Below, piece after piece: positions 1 through 8,549 of a stretch of 46,313 nucleotides of DNA. This DNA is from an uncultured Acetobacteraceae bacterium (GTDB lineage: Bacteria; Pseudomonadota; Alphaproteobacteria; Acetobacterales; Acetobacteraceae), in contig CALMVT010000026.1 of NCBI GenBank assembly GCA_937873175.1, positions 1 to 46,313 on the forward strand, written 5' to 3'. Below the pieces are notes generated by a model. That model searched no databases. It was given only the letters and a program-made list of their open reading frames with translations, and had not been told where the DNA came from. The translations under genes and the position numbers were made by a program. Position 1 is the stretch's first letter, and every line of letters starts with the position of its first letter.

Positions 1-359
1 AGGACGTGGGCGTCACCGCCTATGCCGGTGCTGCGGCGCTGCTGCAGAACAAGGACTACCTGGCCGCCGCCGCCAGCATCCTGGCCATCGAGGCGTACCA
101 CGCCGGCACGGTCCGCACCGTCCTCGGCAGCCTCGGCCAGCAGGCGGCGGCCAACGCCATCTCCGCCGTGCGCGCGTCCGCAGGGGGCGGCAAGGAACAG
201 CCCTTGTCGCTGGCCAACCTGTTGGTCAACACCTCGCCGGCGGACGGCGATTCGCTCGCGTTCCGCCGCACGACCACGGAAGTGTTGAACATCGTATACA
301 ACGGCCGCAGCACCGGCGGCGGCTTCCTGCCGAACCAGGCCAACGGCGCCATCCGCTGA
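1..359 (+). CDS. Ferritin-like domain protein, C-terminal part (5' end outside window)
   Basis: Only the last ~119 residues are present; the frame is open from base 3 and stops at 357-359. The visible part starts with DVGVTAYAGAAALL and continues with helix-rich sequence containing ILAIEAYHAG and a C-terminal NIVYNG segment, the pattern of the Ferritin_2-like (dessication-related PCC13-62-type) family, in which the E-x-x-H pair of the last helix (here E and H in AIEAYH) belongs to the putative di-metal site. These proteins are often exported and of uncertain function. The gene converges on the patatin gene with a short hairpin between them. Family assignment is from motif memory on a fragment, so moderate confidence. 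Confidence 0.7.
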   Translation, partial: DVGVTAYAGAAALLQNKDYLAAAASILAIEAYHAGTVRTVLGSLGQQAAANAISAVRASAGGGKEQPLSLANLLVNTSPADGDSLAFRRTTTEVLNIVYNGRSTGGGFLPNQANGAIR

Positions 360-368
360 CAGTCGCCG

Positions 369-391
369 GGGCGGATAAGACGGGTCCGCCC
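369..391. terminator. GC-rich hairpin between convergent genes
   Basis: A perfect 7-bp inverted repeat (GGGCGGA at 369-375, TCCGCCC at 385-391) with a 9-nt loop lies between the stops of the ferritin-like gene and the patatin gene. There is no clear T-run, so it would be a weak or bidirectional terminator. Confidence 0.5.
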
Positions 392-408
392 TAACCGGCT
401 TCCGCGGT

Positions 409-1542
409 TCAGGAAGCTGAGTACCCGCGGACCGAAACGCCGGCCTTCTGACCCTGGCCGGCCGGCCCAAGGGTTTGCAGCGCGGCCCGCATCGCGTCCT
501 CCCCGGCGCGCCAACGGTCGGCAAGCGTCGCGCGGGAAAAGTCGAGCACCTTGGCGGGACCGGCCTCATCGAGGCCCGCGCGGTAGCTGAGATGGTGCAT
601 CTCCGTCTGCCGCCGGCGCCCCTCGATGAGCAGCGCCGCAACGTCCGGACGGTCGCGCAGCCCGCGCGGCAGCATCTCGCTGAGGCGGCCGATGGCGGCG
701 CGCAGCCGCTGCTCCCGCTCCTGCGCTTCCAGGAGCCGGCGCGTTTGGTTGCCGAATGCCAGGTCGGTGGCACGCGACAGGCTCGCGCCCAACGTGTGCG
801 GGCGGCTGCCCTCCGGGGCGAACAGGTCGATGACGAAGCACAGCGCGCCGTCATAGGCCGGATCGTCGAGAATAAGGTCGAGCGGCGCGTTGGAGGCTAG
901 CCCGCCGTCGCCAAGCAGCCTTCCCTCGATCTCGACCGGAGCGAACAAGGGCAGCAGGGCGCAGGACGCCACGACGTGCTCCGGCCCGATCTGCACGCCG
1001 CGGCCCGTGTCGAACACCACGCGCTCCCCGGTCACAACGTCGGTCGTGCAAAGGCTGAGGCGCACATCCCCGCCGTTGAGGCGGTCGAAGTCGATCAGCT
1101 TCGTGAGCTGCGCGCGCAACGGCGCAAGGTCATATAAGGCGGACACGTCGCCGGCCCCGGCCCGCGGACCCGGCGAAAGGCGCGGGCGGAAGATGCCGGG
1201 GCGGCCGAGCAACAGCGTTTCCAGCACGCTGGCCTGGTTGTGTGCCTGCCGCCAGACGCCCGCATCCGGGGCGCCGAACCAGAAGGACGCGGCCGGGGTC
1301 GGGTCCGTCGTGACGGCCTGCCAGAACTGCCGCAGGCAGTCACTGCGGCGCTCCGGCGCGTTCCCCGCGATGATCGCGGCGGTCACGGCGCCGATGGAGC
1401 TTCCCAGGGTCCAATCCGGAAGTGGCCCCCCGCCCTCCCCCAACGCGGCATACGCGCCGGCCTCAAAGGCGCCGAGGGCAATCCCGCCGGCAAGCACCAG
1501 GGCGGTCCGGCGGCTCGGGGGCAGGCGGCTGTCATCCGGCAT
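409..1542 (-). CDS. Patatin-like phospholipase family protein
   Basis: A 377-residue serine hydrolase expected to cleave acyl esters of (phospho)lipids. All patatin elements are visible: the glycine-rich oxyanion loop LAGGIALGAFEAG near residues 18-29, the nucleophile elbow G-S-S-I-G with Ser49, and the catalytic Asp in the D-G-G motif (Asp212). No signal peptide or membrane segment is obvious, so it is probably cytosolic or peripheral. The ATG at 1542 was chosen because AGGAAG lies 8 bases upstream; a TTG directly overlapping the selO stop codon (1590) would add 16 residues. It follows selO closely on the same strand and is probably co-transcribed with it. Physiological substrate unknown. 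Confidence 0.88.
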   Translation of the reverse strand: MPDDSRLPPSRRTALVLAGGIALGAFEAGAYAALGEGGGPLPDWTLGSSIGAVTAAIIAGNAPERRSDCLRQFWQAVTTDPTPAASFWFGAPDAGVWRQAHNQASVLETLLLGRPGIFRPRLSPGPRAGAGDVSALYDLAPLRAQLTKLIDFDRLNGGDVRLSLCTTDVVTGERVVFDTGRGVQIGPEHVVASCALLPLFAPVEIEGRLLGDGGLASNAPLDLILDDPAYDGALCFVIDLFAPEGSRPHTLGASLSRATDLAFGNQTRRLLEAQEREQRLRAAIGRLSEMLPRGLRDRPDVAALLIEGRRRQTEMHHLSYRAGLDEAGPAKVLDFSRATLADRWRAGEDAMRAALQTLGPAGQGQKAGVSVRGYSAS

Positions 1543-1586
1543 GCGGCTGCTTCCTGATAGGGCGGTAGCGTGCCGGGCTGAACCGA

Positions 1587-3062
1587 TCAAGTCCCGCAGA
1601 ACGTCCGGTACGAGGGATCAACCTGCGCCGGCGGCAAAGCGTATTGCTCGAAGCCCGGCCGTTCCTCGAAAGGCTGTGCCGTCGCGTCCAGCAAAGTCTC
1701 GAACGGGCCGAGGTCGTCTTGCACGGCCGCGGCAAGCGCCGCTTCCACGAGGTGGTTGCGCGGGATGACGGCCGGGTTCACCCGCCGCATGGCGACCGCA
1801 CGCGCAGGGGTCGGCGCGGGTTCCACGGCCAGCCGTGTGCGCCAGCGGGCGGCCCACCCGTCATACGCGCCGCCGTCGGCGAACAACGTTCGCACGGCGG
1901 CGTCCCCGTCCGGCCCGGCCGCCGCGGCGCACAGGCGCCGGAACGTCAACGTGAAGTCCGCCGCGTTCTCCGCCATGCGGGTCAGCAGGTCTTGCACCAA
2001 GGCGGTGTCGCCTTCCTGCTCCGTTTCGAGGCCGACCTTGCGCCGCAGCCCGCCAAAGTAAGCGGCCTCGAACCGCGGGCCGAAGGCAGCCAGCGCTTCT
2101 TGGGCGGAAGCCAAGCCGGCATCCTGGCCGTCCCCAAGCAGCGGCAGCAGGGCTTCGGCAAGGCGGGCCAGGTTCCAATGCGCGATGCGGGGCTGGTTCG
2201 CGTAGGCGTAGCGCCCACCCTCGTCGATGGAGCTGAACACCGCGGCCGGGTCGTAGGCGTCCATGAAGGCGCACGGGCCGTAATCGATGGTCTCGCCGGA
2301 GATGGCGGTGTTGTCGGTGTTCATCACGCCGTGGATGAAGCCCACCAGCACCCATTGCGCCAGGAGGTCGGCCTGCCGGGCAATCACGCCGTCCAGCAGG
2401 GCACGGTAGGGGTTCCCCGCACCCGCCGCGTCCGGGTAATGCCGGGCGATCACGTAATCGGCCAACGTTCGCACCGCCTCAAAATCGCTGCGGGCGGCGA
2501 AGAACTGGAACGTGCCGACGCGGATGTGGCTGGCGGCAACGCGGGTCAGCACCGCGCCGGGCAACATCGTTTCGCGGATCACCGTTTCCCCCGTGGCAAC
2601 CGCGGCCAGCGTCCGGGAGGTCGGGATGCCCAGGGCCGCCATGGCCTCGCTGACCAGGTATTCGCGCAGCACCGGCCCCAACGCGGCGCGGCCGTCGCCC
2701 CGGCGGGAGAACGGCGTGGGTCCAGACCCCTTGAGCTGGATGTCCCGCCGCCGGCCGTCCCGCCCGACGACCTCGCCCAGCAGGATGGCCCGCCCGTCCC
2801 CAAGCTGCGGCGAGAAGCCGCCGAACTGGTGCCCGGCATAGGCGAGGGCAATCGGCTCCGCACCGGCCGGCACGGTGTTGCCGGAGAAAACCTCCGTCGC
2901 TTCGGGGCCGCTCAGGCCGTTGGGCTCGATCCCAAGCTGTTCTGCCAGAACGGTGTTGACCCGCAGCAGCCGGGGCGCCGCGACGCGGGTCGGCTCGACG
3001 CGCGCATAGAAGCGGTCCGGCAGGCGGGCATAAGTGTTGTCGAACGGAATGTGGATGGGCAT
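1587..3062 (-). CDS. selO: Protein adenylyltransferase SelO (YdiU/UPF0061 family)
   Basis: A 491-residue pseudokinase-fold enzyme of the SelO family, which transfers AMP from ATP to Ser/Thr/Tyr of target proteins and is linked to redox homeostasis. Characteristic blocks are present: GHQFGGFSPQLGDGRA at about 77-92, the nucleotide-binding stretch around DIQLKGSGPTPFSRRGDGRA at about 107-126, and the metal-binding HGVMNTDN block near residue 260. The length matches the family. The C-terminus is TFCGT, with a Cys in the place where animal homologues carry selenocysteine. The ATG at 3062 was chosen because the protein then begins with the usual FDNTYARLPDRFY block and GAGG lies upstream; a longer start at 3134 has no such support. 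Confidence 0.95.
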   Translation of the reverse strand: MPIHIPFDNTYARLPDRFYARVEPTRVAAPRLLRVNTVLAEQLGIEPNGLSGPEATEVFSGNTVPAGAEPIALAYAGHQFGGFSPQLGDGRAILLGEVVGRDGRRRDIQLKGSGPTPFSRRGDGRAALGPVLREYLVSEAMAALGIPTSRTLAAVATGETVIRETMLPGAVLTRVAASHIRVGTFQFFAARSDFEAVRTLADYVIARHYPDAAGAGNPYRALLDGVIARQADLLAQWVLVGFIHGVMNTDNTAISGETIDYGPCAFMDAYDPAAVFSSIDEGGRYAYANQPRIAHWNLARLAEALLPLLGDGQDAGLASAQEALAAFGPRFEAAYFGGLRRKVGLETEQEGDTALVQDLLTRMAENAADFTLTFRRLCAAAAGPDGDAAVRTLFADGGAYDGWAARWRTRLAVEPAPTPARAVAMRRVNPAVIPRNHLVEAALAAAVQDDLGPFETLLDATAQPFEERPGFEQYALPPAQVDPSYRTFCGT

Positions 3063-3148
3063 GGCGTTCAATCCTCGAAGCAGCCGGCCCGCCCCGCGGC
3101 GCAAGCCCTGACCGAAAGCCGCACACCGGCGCAATGCGCTACGCCAGC

Positions 3149-3182
3149 GACGGCCCTATCCACATTAGATGGGAGGGCCGTC
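3149..3182 (-). terminator. Hairpin downstream of the YghA-like SDR gene
   Basis: A 9-bp perfect inverted repeat (GACGGCCCT at 3149-3157, AGGGCCGTC at 3174-3182, 16-nt loop) lies 46 bases beyond the SDR stop on the minus strand and upstream of selO. It could terminate the SDR transcript or be an attenuator before selO. No T-run follows. Confidence 0.45.
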
Positions 3183-3227
3183 AGGGTCAGGCAAGCTTGC
3201 CGAACCGACGCGGAGCCGCGGCGCCGC

Positions 3228-4097
3228 TCACAGCATCGGACGCCCGCCTGTGACGGGGATGACGGCCCCGGTCATGTAGCTCCCCAGGTCGGAGGCCAGC
3301 AGCACGTAGGCGCCGGCCAGCTCCGCCGGCTGCCCGGCGCGACCGAGCGGCGTGTCCTCGCCAAAGCTTTCGGCCTTCTCCTGCGGCATGGTGGACGGGA
3401 TCAGCGGCGTCCAGATCGGCCCCGGCGCCACCGCGTTCACCCGGATGCCCTTGCTCGCCACCATGCCCGCCAGTCCGGCGGTGAAGTTGGCGATGGCGCC
3501 CTTGGTCGTGGCATAGGCCAGCAACTGCGGCGACGGGTTCTTGGCGTTGATCGAGGTCGTGTTGACGATGGCCGCCCCCGGCTTCATGTGCGGCACCGCC
3601 GCCTGGCACAGAAAGAACTGCGAGTAGATGTTGGTGCGGAACGTCTTGTCCCATTCCTCCGCGCTGATCTCCGAGATGTCCTCGTGGGTGCGCTGCATGG
3701 CCGCGTTGTTGACCAGGATGTCGAGCCGGCCGAACTCGGCCACCGCCCGCTGCACGACCTCGCGGCAATGGCCTTGCTCCGATATATCGCCCGGCATCAG
3801 CACGGGGCGGCGCCCGGCGTCGCGCACCCAATGGGCGGTCTGCTCGGCGTCCTCGTGCTCGTTCAGGTAGGAGATCAGCACGTCGGCGCCTTCCCGCGCA
3901 AAGGCGATGGCGACCGCGCGGCCAATGCCACTGTCCGCGCCGGTGATGATGGCGGCGCGGCCGAGCAGGCGGCCGGAGCCTTTGTAGCTGTGCTCGCCGT
4001 GGTCGGGCTGCTGCGGCATCTCGCTTGTCTGGCCCGGTGGCTCGATGGGCCGGGTCTGCATGGGCGGCTCGGGATGGCTGGTGGACTCGTCGGCCAT
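3228..4097 (-). CDS. SDR family oxidoreductase, YghA-like with N-terminal extension
   Basis: A 289-residue NADP(H)-type short-chain dehydrogenase/reductase. A proline-rich N-terminal tail of ~40 residues precedes the Rossmann fold; the segment DHGEHSYKGSGRL is typical of the YghA/YhdF subgroup of aldehyde/sugar reductases often linked to stress. Visible motifs: TGxxxGIG at 52-59, NNAA at 130-133, the catalytic serine near 182 and the YxxxK pair Tyr195/Lys199, followed by VNAVAPGP. The ATG at 4097 has GGAG upstream; a much longer open frame continues further upstream but overlaps the neighbouring gene in another frame and is not used. Substrate not known. Confidence 0.9.
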   Translation of the reverse strand: MADESTSHPEPPMQTRPIEPPGQTSEMPQQPDHGEHSYKGSGRLLGRAAIITGADSGIGRAVAIAFAREGADVLISYLNEHEDAEQTAHWVRDAGRRPVLMPGDISEQGHCREVVQRAVAEFGRLDILVNNAAMQRTHEDISEISAEEWDKTFRTNIYSQFFLCQAAVPHMKPGAAIVNTTSINAKNPSPQLLAYATTKGAIANFTAGLAGMVASKGIRVNAVAPGPIWTPLIPSTMPQEKAESFGEDTPLGRAGQPAELAGAYVLLASDLGSYMTGAVIPVTGGRPML

Positions 4098-4225
4098 AGG
4101 AACTCCTCGGGAGGTGGCGTTGCCGCGGCCTACGCCGCTTACGGCGGCACAACGAGGAGGCAGCGGAATGGCTGCATGGCGCGTCGCCGGAAACCGCGCG
4201 AAACACCGGAGCGTGAACTGCTGGG

Positions 4226-5272
4226 CTACGTTACGATCATCGCGCTCGACCCGGGCAAGGCGGATGCGAAGTTCTTCCCCATCAAGCGTGACGGCGTGCA
4301 GAACCCGGCCGGCGGCGGCCGGCCCAGCACCGAGGACACCACGCCGAGCGCGCTGCTGACCGTGAAATCGTAGCCGTTCGCGGTCCGCATCCGGCAGGTC
4401 CGGCGCAGGCCGGCGGCCTCTGCCTCGCCCCAAACGAATGACGGCCGCCCGGCCCGCGCTGCGGCGTCCGGGCCGCGCACCGCGCCAGTGCGCCGGGTCA
4501 CGGCGTCGCGCACGAGGGGGACCGCCATCAAGGGTTCGAGCAGAAAACCGAGCTTGGCCGCGAGTGCCGCCGCGGGCGGGACGGCGGCGTAGACCTCGAT
4601 GTTCGGAATGTCCGTGGTGTGGAACGCGGTGCTGACATCGCCCCAACCGATTGTCACCGCCGTCCGCACGCCGTCGCCGAAATCGATCCGCCGCGTGCGG
4701 TAGCCGTGCGGCACGCGGACAATCCGCCCGTCCCGCCGCACACGCCCCCCCAGCGCGATGCCCTCCGCCGCGGTTTTCGCCGTGCCGGGCGAAACGGCGG
4801 AACGGGTGTCGAAGCCGAGCCGCAGATGCGTCGCCTCCGGCAGCGTGTCTTTCAGCGCGGCGGCGACGCAATCGGTCGGCACCACGTCGAACCCCACGCC
4901 GGGGCACAGCAGCACGCCCGCCGCCTGCGCCCGCGCGTTCCGGGCATGGGCTTGCTCGAACACGTCGATTTCCCCGGTGATGTCGAGGTAGTGCGCGCCG
5001 CTCCGCAAACAGTGTTCCATCATGGGCGCGCCCGTCGCCGAGAACGGCCCGGCGCAATGCAGCACAAGCGCCATGCCGCGAAGGTGGTCCGCCGTGTCGT
5101 CTGCCTGGTCCAGGGCGAACACTCGATGAAGCAATCCAAGCTCCTGCGCGAGCGCGCCGATTTTGCTGGAATCACGCCCGGCCAGCGTCGGCGCAAGCCC
5201 GCACCGCACCGCTTCCCGCGCGATCAGTTGCCCGGTGTAGCCATTCGCCCCGTACAGCATCCATGGCGACAT
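4226..5272 (-). CDS. Saccharopine dehydrogenase-like NAD(P)-binding oxidoreductase
   Basis: A 348-residue protein starting with the dinucleotide-binding motif GANGYTG (residues 8-14), followed by the HCAGPFSATG and HYLDITGE blocks that define the saccharopine dehydrogenase / trans-acting enoyl reductase-like family. Members of this family are usually of unknown substrate and should not be taken as lysine-pathway enzymes. No signal peptide is visible. The start at 5272 places the Rossmann motif at the very N-terminus as expected, with GCGAGG upstream. It is the first gene of the minus-strand run toward selO and is divergent from the small Ala/Pro-rich gene. Confidence 0.85.
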   Translation of the reverse strand: MSPWMLYGANGYTGQLIAREAVRCGLAPTLAGRDSSKIGALAQELGLLHRVFALDQADDTADHLRGMALVLHCAGPFSATGAPMMEHCLRSGAHYLDITGEIDVFEQAHARNARAQAAGVLLCPGVGFDVVPTDCVAAALKDTLPEATHLRLGFDTRSAVSPGTAKTAAEGIALGGRVRRDGRIVRVPHGYRTRRIDFGDGVRTAVTIGWGDVSTAFHTTDIPNIEVYAAVPPAAALAAKLGFLLEPLMAVPLVRDAVTRRTGAVRGPDAAARAGRPSFVWGEAEAAGLRRTCRMRTANGYDFTVSSALGVVSSVLGRPPPAGFCTPSRLMGKNFASALPGSSAMIVT

Positions 5273-5358
5273 GAAGCCTCGCTTCGGGACCGTACATCCC
5301 TTGTTTGCATTGCGGCGCGTTCCGCGTATGAGGCGCTGTTGAACAAACGGAGCACCCC

Positions 5359-5811
5359 ATGCCTCGCAAATCGAAAGCCACCCTTGCCGCCGAAGCCGCC
5401 GCGCTGGAAGCAGCGCCCGCGCCGGCCCGCCGGGGCCGTCCGCCCCGGGCCTCCAAGGCTATGCCGAAGCCGTCCGCCGAGGAAGCCGGCGACGCATCAA
5501 GCATGATTGCTGCGGACGCCCAAGCCACCACCGGGCCGAACGGCGCCCTGACGCCGATGTCCGAGCCGATGGGTGCAAGCGAGGCGCCGGCTGAACCCGT
5601 TGCCGAAACGATGCCGTCCCCGTCCGAGGACGCGGCGACGCCATCCAAGCCCGCCGCGCGATGGGACCCGGCCGCCGACGCGGTGGAGTTCGATTGGCCC
5701 GAAATCGAGCAAACGGCGGCGCGGCCAGGCCCCAACCAGGTCATGGCCAAGCTGCTGGTCGCAGCGCGCGCCGAGGGCGCAACATCGCGCTGGCCGTTCG
5801 GAGAAGCATGA
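5359..5811 (+). CDS. Small Ala/Pro-rich hypothetical protein with AT-hook-like motif
   Basis: A 150-residue protein rich in Ala, Pro and Glu. The N-terminus is basic (PRKSK) and contains ARRGRPPRASK at about residues 23-33, which resembles the GRP core of an AT-hook DNA-binding motif. The middle is low-complexity and probably disordered; the C-terminal ~45 residues (from ARWDPAADAVEFDWPEIE onward) look more ordered. ACGGAG lies before the ATG. The gene stands alone, divergent from the saccharopine-dehydrogenase-like gene. No family recognised; a role as a small nucleoid-associated or phasin-like protein would be speculation. Confidence 0.6.
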   Translation: MPRKSKATLAAEAAALEAAPAPARRGRPPRASKAMPKPSAEEAGDASSMIAADAQATTGPNGALTPMSEPMGASEAPAEPVAETMPSPSEDAATPSKPAARWDPAADAVEFDWPEIEQTAARPGPNQVMAKLLVAARAEGATSRWPFGEA

Positions 5812-6367
5812 CGCGGCGGCGCGGCGCTCCGATGGAGGACTGCTTCCGTCAGGTGCCCTGAACGCCATGGGCCGGACTGGCGGCTTTAGCCATCCGGAAG
5901 CCGGGGGCGGGCAGGCCACCGAAATGCGCCTTCTCCCTGCCAGCGCATAAGCGGCGTAGCCGTGCACGGGGACGATGCGGCCGTTCGCCGGCCGCTGCGT
6001 CGCCGGAAAAGCCCGCGCCCATCCGCGCCGCCTTTCCCGCGGTGGGCAGTCCTTACAGGCGCTGTCCAGCCCACAACTGCGACCCGGCCGAAGCGAGCCT
6101 CGTCATGCCCTGAACTTTGTCCGGAAAGGCGCGGAGGTGATGGCCGTCCTGGGCCAAGTGTCCGAAGCCATGCCCGGCTGCAAGTGCGAACGTGCACCCT
6201 GGGGCAAAGCGGCGGGCTGACCGCCAATGCCGATGCATTATGGATTCCGCGGCCGTACCGGTGCAGCCGTGCCGCATTGGGTCCGTACCGCCCGGCACTT
6301 GGCAAATCGGGTTTGGCCCGGCTTAGCTTCGGAACGCGCCACAACGCAGGCAAACGGGGCAGCATCC
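5812..6367 (+). other. Gene-poor spacer of about 550 bases
   Basis: Open frames exist on both strands but none has a convincing ribosome binding site or recognisable product. The best is an 81-codon plus-strand frame ending at 6220, whose last 27 codons from an internal ATG give a compositionally more protein-like tail with two cysteines. This may be a decayed gene or the leader region of the glycosidase gene at 6368. No tRNA or repeat was seen. Confidence 0.4.
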
Positions 6368-8500
6368 ATGTCGTTCAAGGTTCAGGTTGGCCCGGCGCAG
6401 ATCGCCATTCACCAAGGCCGGACCGTGCTGGTCTGCGAGCCGGACGGCACGATCCCGCATCCCAGCGACAAGGGGCTGTATTTCAACGACACCCGCCTGA
6501 TCAGCAGTTGGTCGATCTATGCCGACGGCGTGCGCTGGGACCTGCTGAGCGGCGGCGCCACCCGGCGCGACACGGCGTCCATCCACCTGGCCAACCGCGC
6601 GCTGATCACGGCGTCCGGGCCGATCCCCGCGCGCACGCTCGGCTTGACGCTGACCCGCTCTATCCAAGGCGGCCTGCACGAGGACATCGACATCGCCCAT
6701 TACGGCGCCAACCCGGTGCGCTTCAACCTGGAGATTGGCCTGCGCTGCGACTTCGCCGACCTGTTCGAGGTGAAGGCCCACAAGTTCATCCGCCGGGGTA
6801 GCGTGGCGACCGACTGGTCCGCGGTTCAGCAGCGGCTGGAAACGACCTACGCCAACGGCGATTTCCGCCGCTCGGTGCGCGTCCACCCGCACGGGGACGC
6901 GGCGATGACCTACGCCAACGGCCGCCTCAGCTTCGCCGTGGACCTCAAGCCCGGCGAGCATTGGCATTGCTGCCTGCTGTACGACCTGGGCGACGGCGCC
7001 GAAACCTTCGCGGCGCCGGACCGGTGCGGATACAACGTGGCGGCCGAGGCGGCTGCGGCGCCGCAATGGAAGGACGGCGTGCTCAGCCTTCGCAGCACCA
7101 ACGAGGAGTTCTACCGCAACTTCCGCCAAGGGGTGGACGACATGGACGCGCTGCGGCTGCCGAAGGACGGCACGGACGGCATGTCGTTCGTGCCGGCGGC
7201 GGGCCTGCCGTGGTTCACCGCCCTGTTCGGCCGCGACAGCCTGATCGCTTCCCTGCAGACCATGGTGATCTACCCCGAGGCCGCCGGGGCGACGCTGGAC
7301 GCACTCGGGCAGAAGCAGGCGACCGAGCGCGACGACTACCGCGACGCCGAGCCGGGGAAGATCCTGCACGAGCTGCGGTTCGGCGAGCTGGCCCACTTCA
7401 AGCTGATCCCGCACACGCCGTATTACGGCACCGCGGACGCGACGCCGCTTTACCTCATCACCTTGCACGAGGCTTGGCGCTGGACCGGGGATCTCGACCA
7501 GGTGCGGCGTCTGCTGCCGGTGGCGGAGGGGTGCCTGCGCTGGATCGACGAGTGGGGCGACCGGGACGGGGACGGGTTCCAGGAATACCAAACGCGGTCC
7601 CCCGTGGGCTACGAGAACATGGCCTGGAAGGATGCGGGCGAAAGCGTGCCCTATCTCGACGGCACCCTTGTCAAGGGACCCAAGGCGCTGTGCGAGCTGC
7701 AGGGCTACGTGTTCGATGCCTGGATGCGCATGGCGGAGCTGTTCGACGCCCTGGGCAGCCCGGACCGCGGCGCCAAGCTGCGCGCCAAGGCGGCGCACCT
7801 GCAGGAACAGTTCAACGACGTGTTCTGGGACGAGGCGGGCGGCTTCTACGCCTACTGCCTGGATGGGGAGAAGCGCCCCGTGCTGACGGTTGCGTCCAAC
7901 GTGGGCCATTGCCTGTGGTCCGGCATCGTCCGCCCAGACCGCGCGGCCCGCGTGGTGCAGCGGCTCCTGGCGCCGGACATGTGGTCGGGCTGGGGCATCC
8001 GGACGCTTTCGGCGGACCACCCGTCCTACAACCCGTTGTCCTACCAGACCGGCTCGGTGTGGCCGCACGACAACGCCATTATCGCGCTCGGCTTCCGCCG
8101 CTACGGTTTTGCGGCAGAGGCCGCGCGCATCGCGCGCGATCTGAGCGAGGCGGCGAGCCACTTCAACGTGAACCAGATGCCGGAGCTGTATGCCGGGCTG
8201 GCCCGCACGCCGTTCGGCTTTCCCGTGCAGTATGTCGGCGCCAACGTGCCGCAGGCTTGGGCGGCCGGGGCGGTGTTCATGACGCTGCGCGCGGTGCTGG
8301 GCCTGGAGCCGGACGCGCCGCGGGACCGGCTCTGCATCGACCCGGCGCTGCCGCCGTGGCTGCCGGACCTGACCCTGAACAGGCTGCGCATGGGGCGCCA
8401 CAGCTTCGACATCCGCTTCTGGCGCGACGGCGACGCCACCGCCTATGAGGTCCTGCGCGGCGATGCCGGCGCCGTCGTCCGCAGCACGCCCGCCGCGTGA
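6368..8500 (+). CDS. Amylo-alpha-1,6-glucosidase / glycogen-debranching-type glycosidase
   Basis: A 710-residue protein with the two-domain build of bacterial GDE-like enzymes: an N-terminal beta-sandwich domain (roughly 1-240, with KGLYFNDTRLISSW near the start) and a C-terminal (alpha/alpha)6 barrel. Blocks typical of the catalytic domain are WFTALFGRDSLI near 282, EPGKILHELRFGEL near 328, the NMAWKDAGES acidic block near 420 and SVWPHDNA near 563. Such proteins are annotated as acting on alpha-1,6 branches or related oligosaccharides; the actual substrate here is unknown. No signal peptide, so cytoplasmic. The start at 6368 was preferred over an upstream in-frame ATG at 6227 because the conserved N-terminal domain begins within 10 residues of it, although its ribosome binding site is weak. 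Confidence 0.88.
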   Translation: MSFKVQVGPAQIAIHQGRTVLVCEPDGTIPHPSDKGLYFNDTRLISSWSIYADGVRWDLLSGGATRRDTASIHLANRALITASGPIPARTLGLTLTRSIQGGLHEDIDIAHYGANPVRFNLEIGLRCDFADLFEVKAHKFIRRGSVATDWSAVQQRLETTYANGDFRRSVRVHPHGDAAMTYANGRLSFAVDLKPGEHWHCCLLYDLGDGAETFAAPDRCGYNVAAEAAAAPQWKDGVLSLRSTNEEFYRNFRQGVDDMDALRLPKDGTDGMSFVPAAGLPWFTALFGRDSLIASLQTMVIYPEAAGATLDALGQKQATERDDYRDAEPGKILHELRFGELAHFKLIPHTPYYGTADATPLYLITLHEAWRWTGDLDQVRRLLPVAEGCLRWIDEWGDRDGDGFQEYQTRSPVGYENMAWKDAGESVPYLDGTLVKGPKALCELQGYVFDAWMRMAELFDALGSPDRGAKLRAKAAHLQEQFNDVFWDEAGGFYAYCLDGEKRPVLTVASNVGHCLWSGIVRPDRAARVVQRLLAPDMWSGWGIRTLSADHPSYNPLSYQTGSVWPHDNAIIALGFRRYGFAAEAARIARDLSEAASHFNVNQMPELYAGLARTPFGFPVQYVGANVPQAWAAGAVFMTLRAVLGLEPDAPRDRLCIDPALPPWLPDLTLNRLRMGRHSFDIRFWRDGDATAYEVLRGDAGAVVRSTPAA

Positions 8501-8525
8501 GCCGCGCTTCCCCATCAGAAGGCTA

Positions 8526-8549
8526 ACGGCCGCGCGTCGGAACGGCCGT
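8526..8549. terminator. Hairpin between convergent glycosidase and Sco genes
   Basis: ACGGCCG at 8526-8532 pairs with CGGCCGT at 8543-8549 (7 bp, 10-nt loop). It lies just beyond the glycosidase stop and touches the stop codon of the Sco gene, so it may serve both convergent transcripts. No T-run. Confidence 0.5.

Noticed and set aside
1644..4373. A 909-codon open frame on the plus strand opposite selO and the YghA-like SDR
   Set aside because: It is antisense to two well-recognised genes, has no ribosome site, and its composition (Arg, Gly, His, Gln rich) is what high-GC codon shadows give.
3228..5057. A 609-residue reading of the SDR frame starting at 5057
   Set aside because: The N-terminal 300 codons overlap the saccharopine-dehydrogenase-like gene out of frame and show no homology; the SDR domain starts properly at 4097 with a ribosome site.
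6323..8515. A 730-codon minus-strand open frame opposite the debranching-type glycosidase
   Set aside because: Shadow of a conserved gene: no motif, no signal and His/Arg/Gln/Val-rich composition typical of antisense frames in high-GC DNA.
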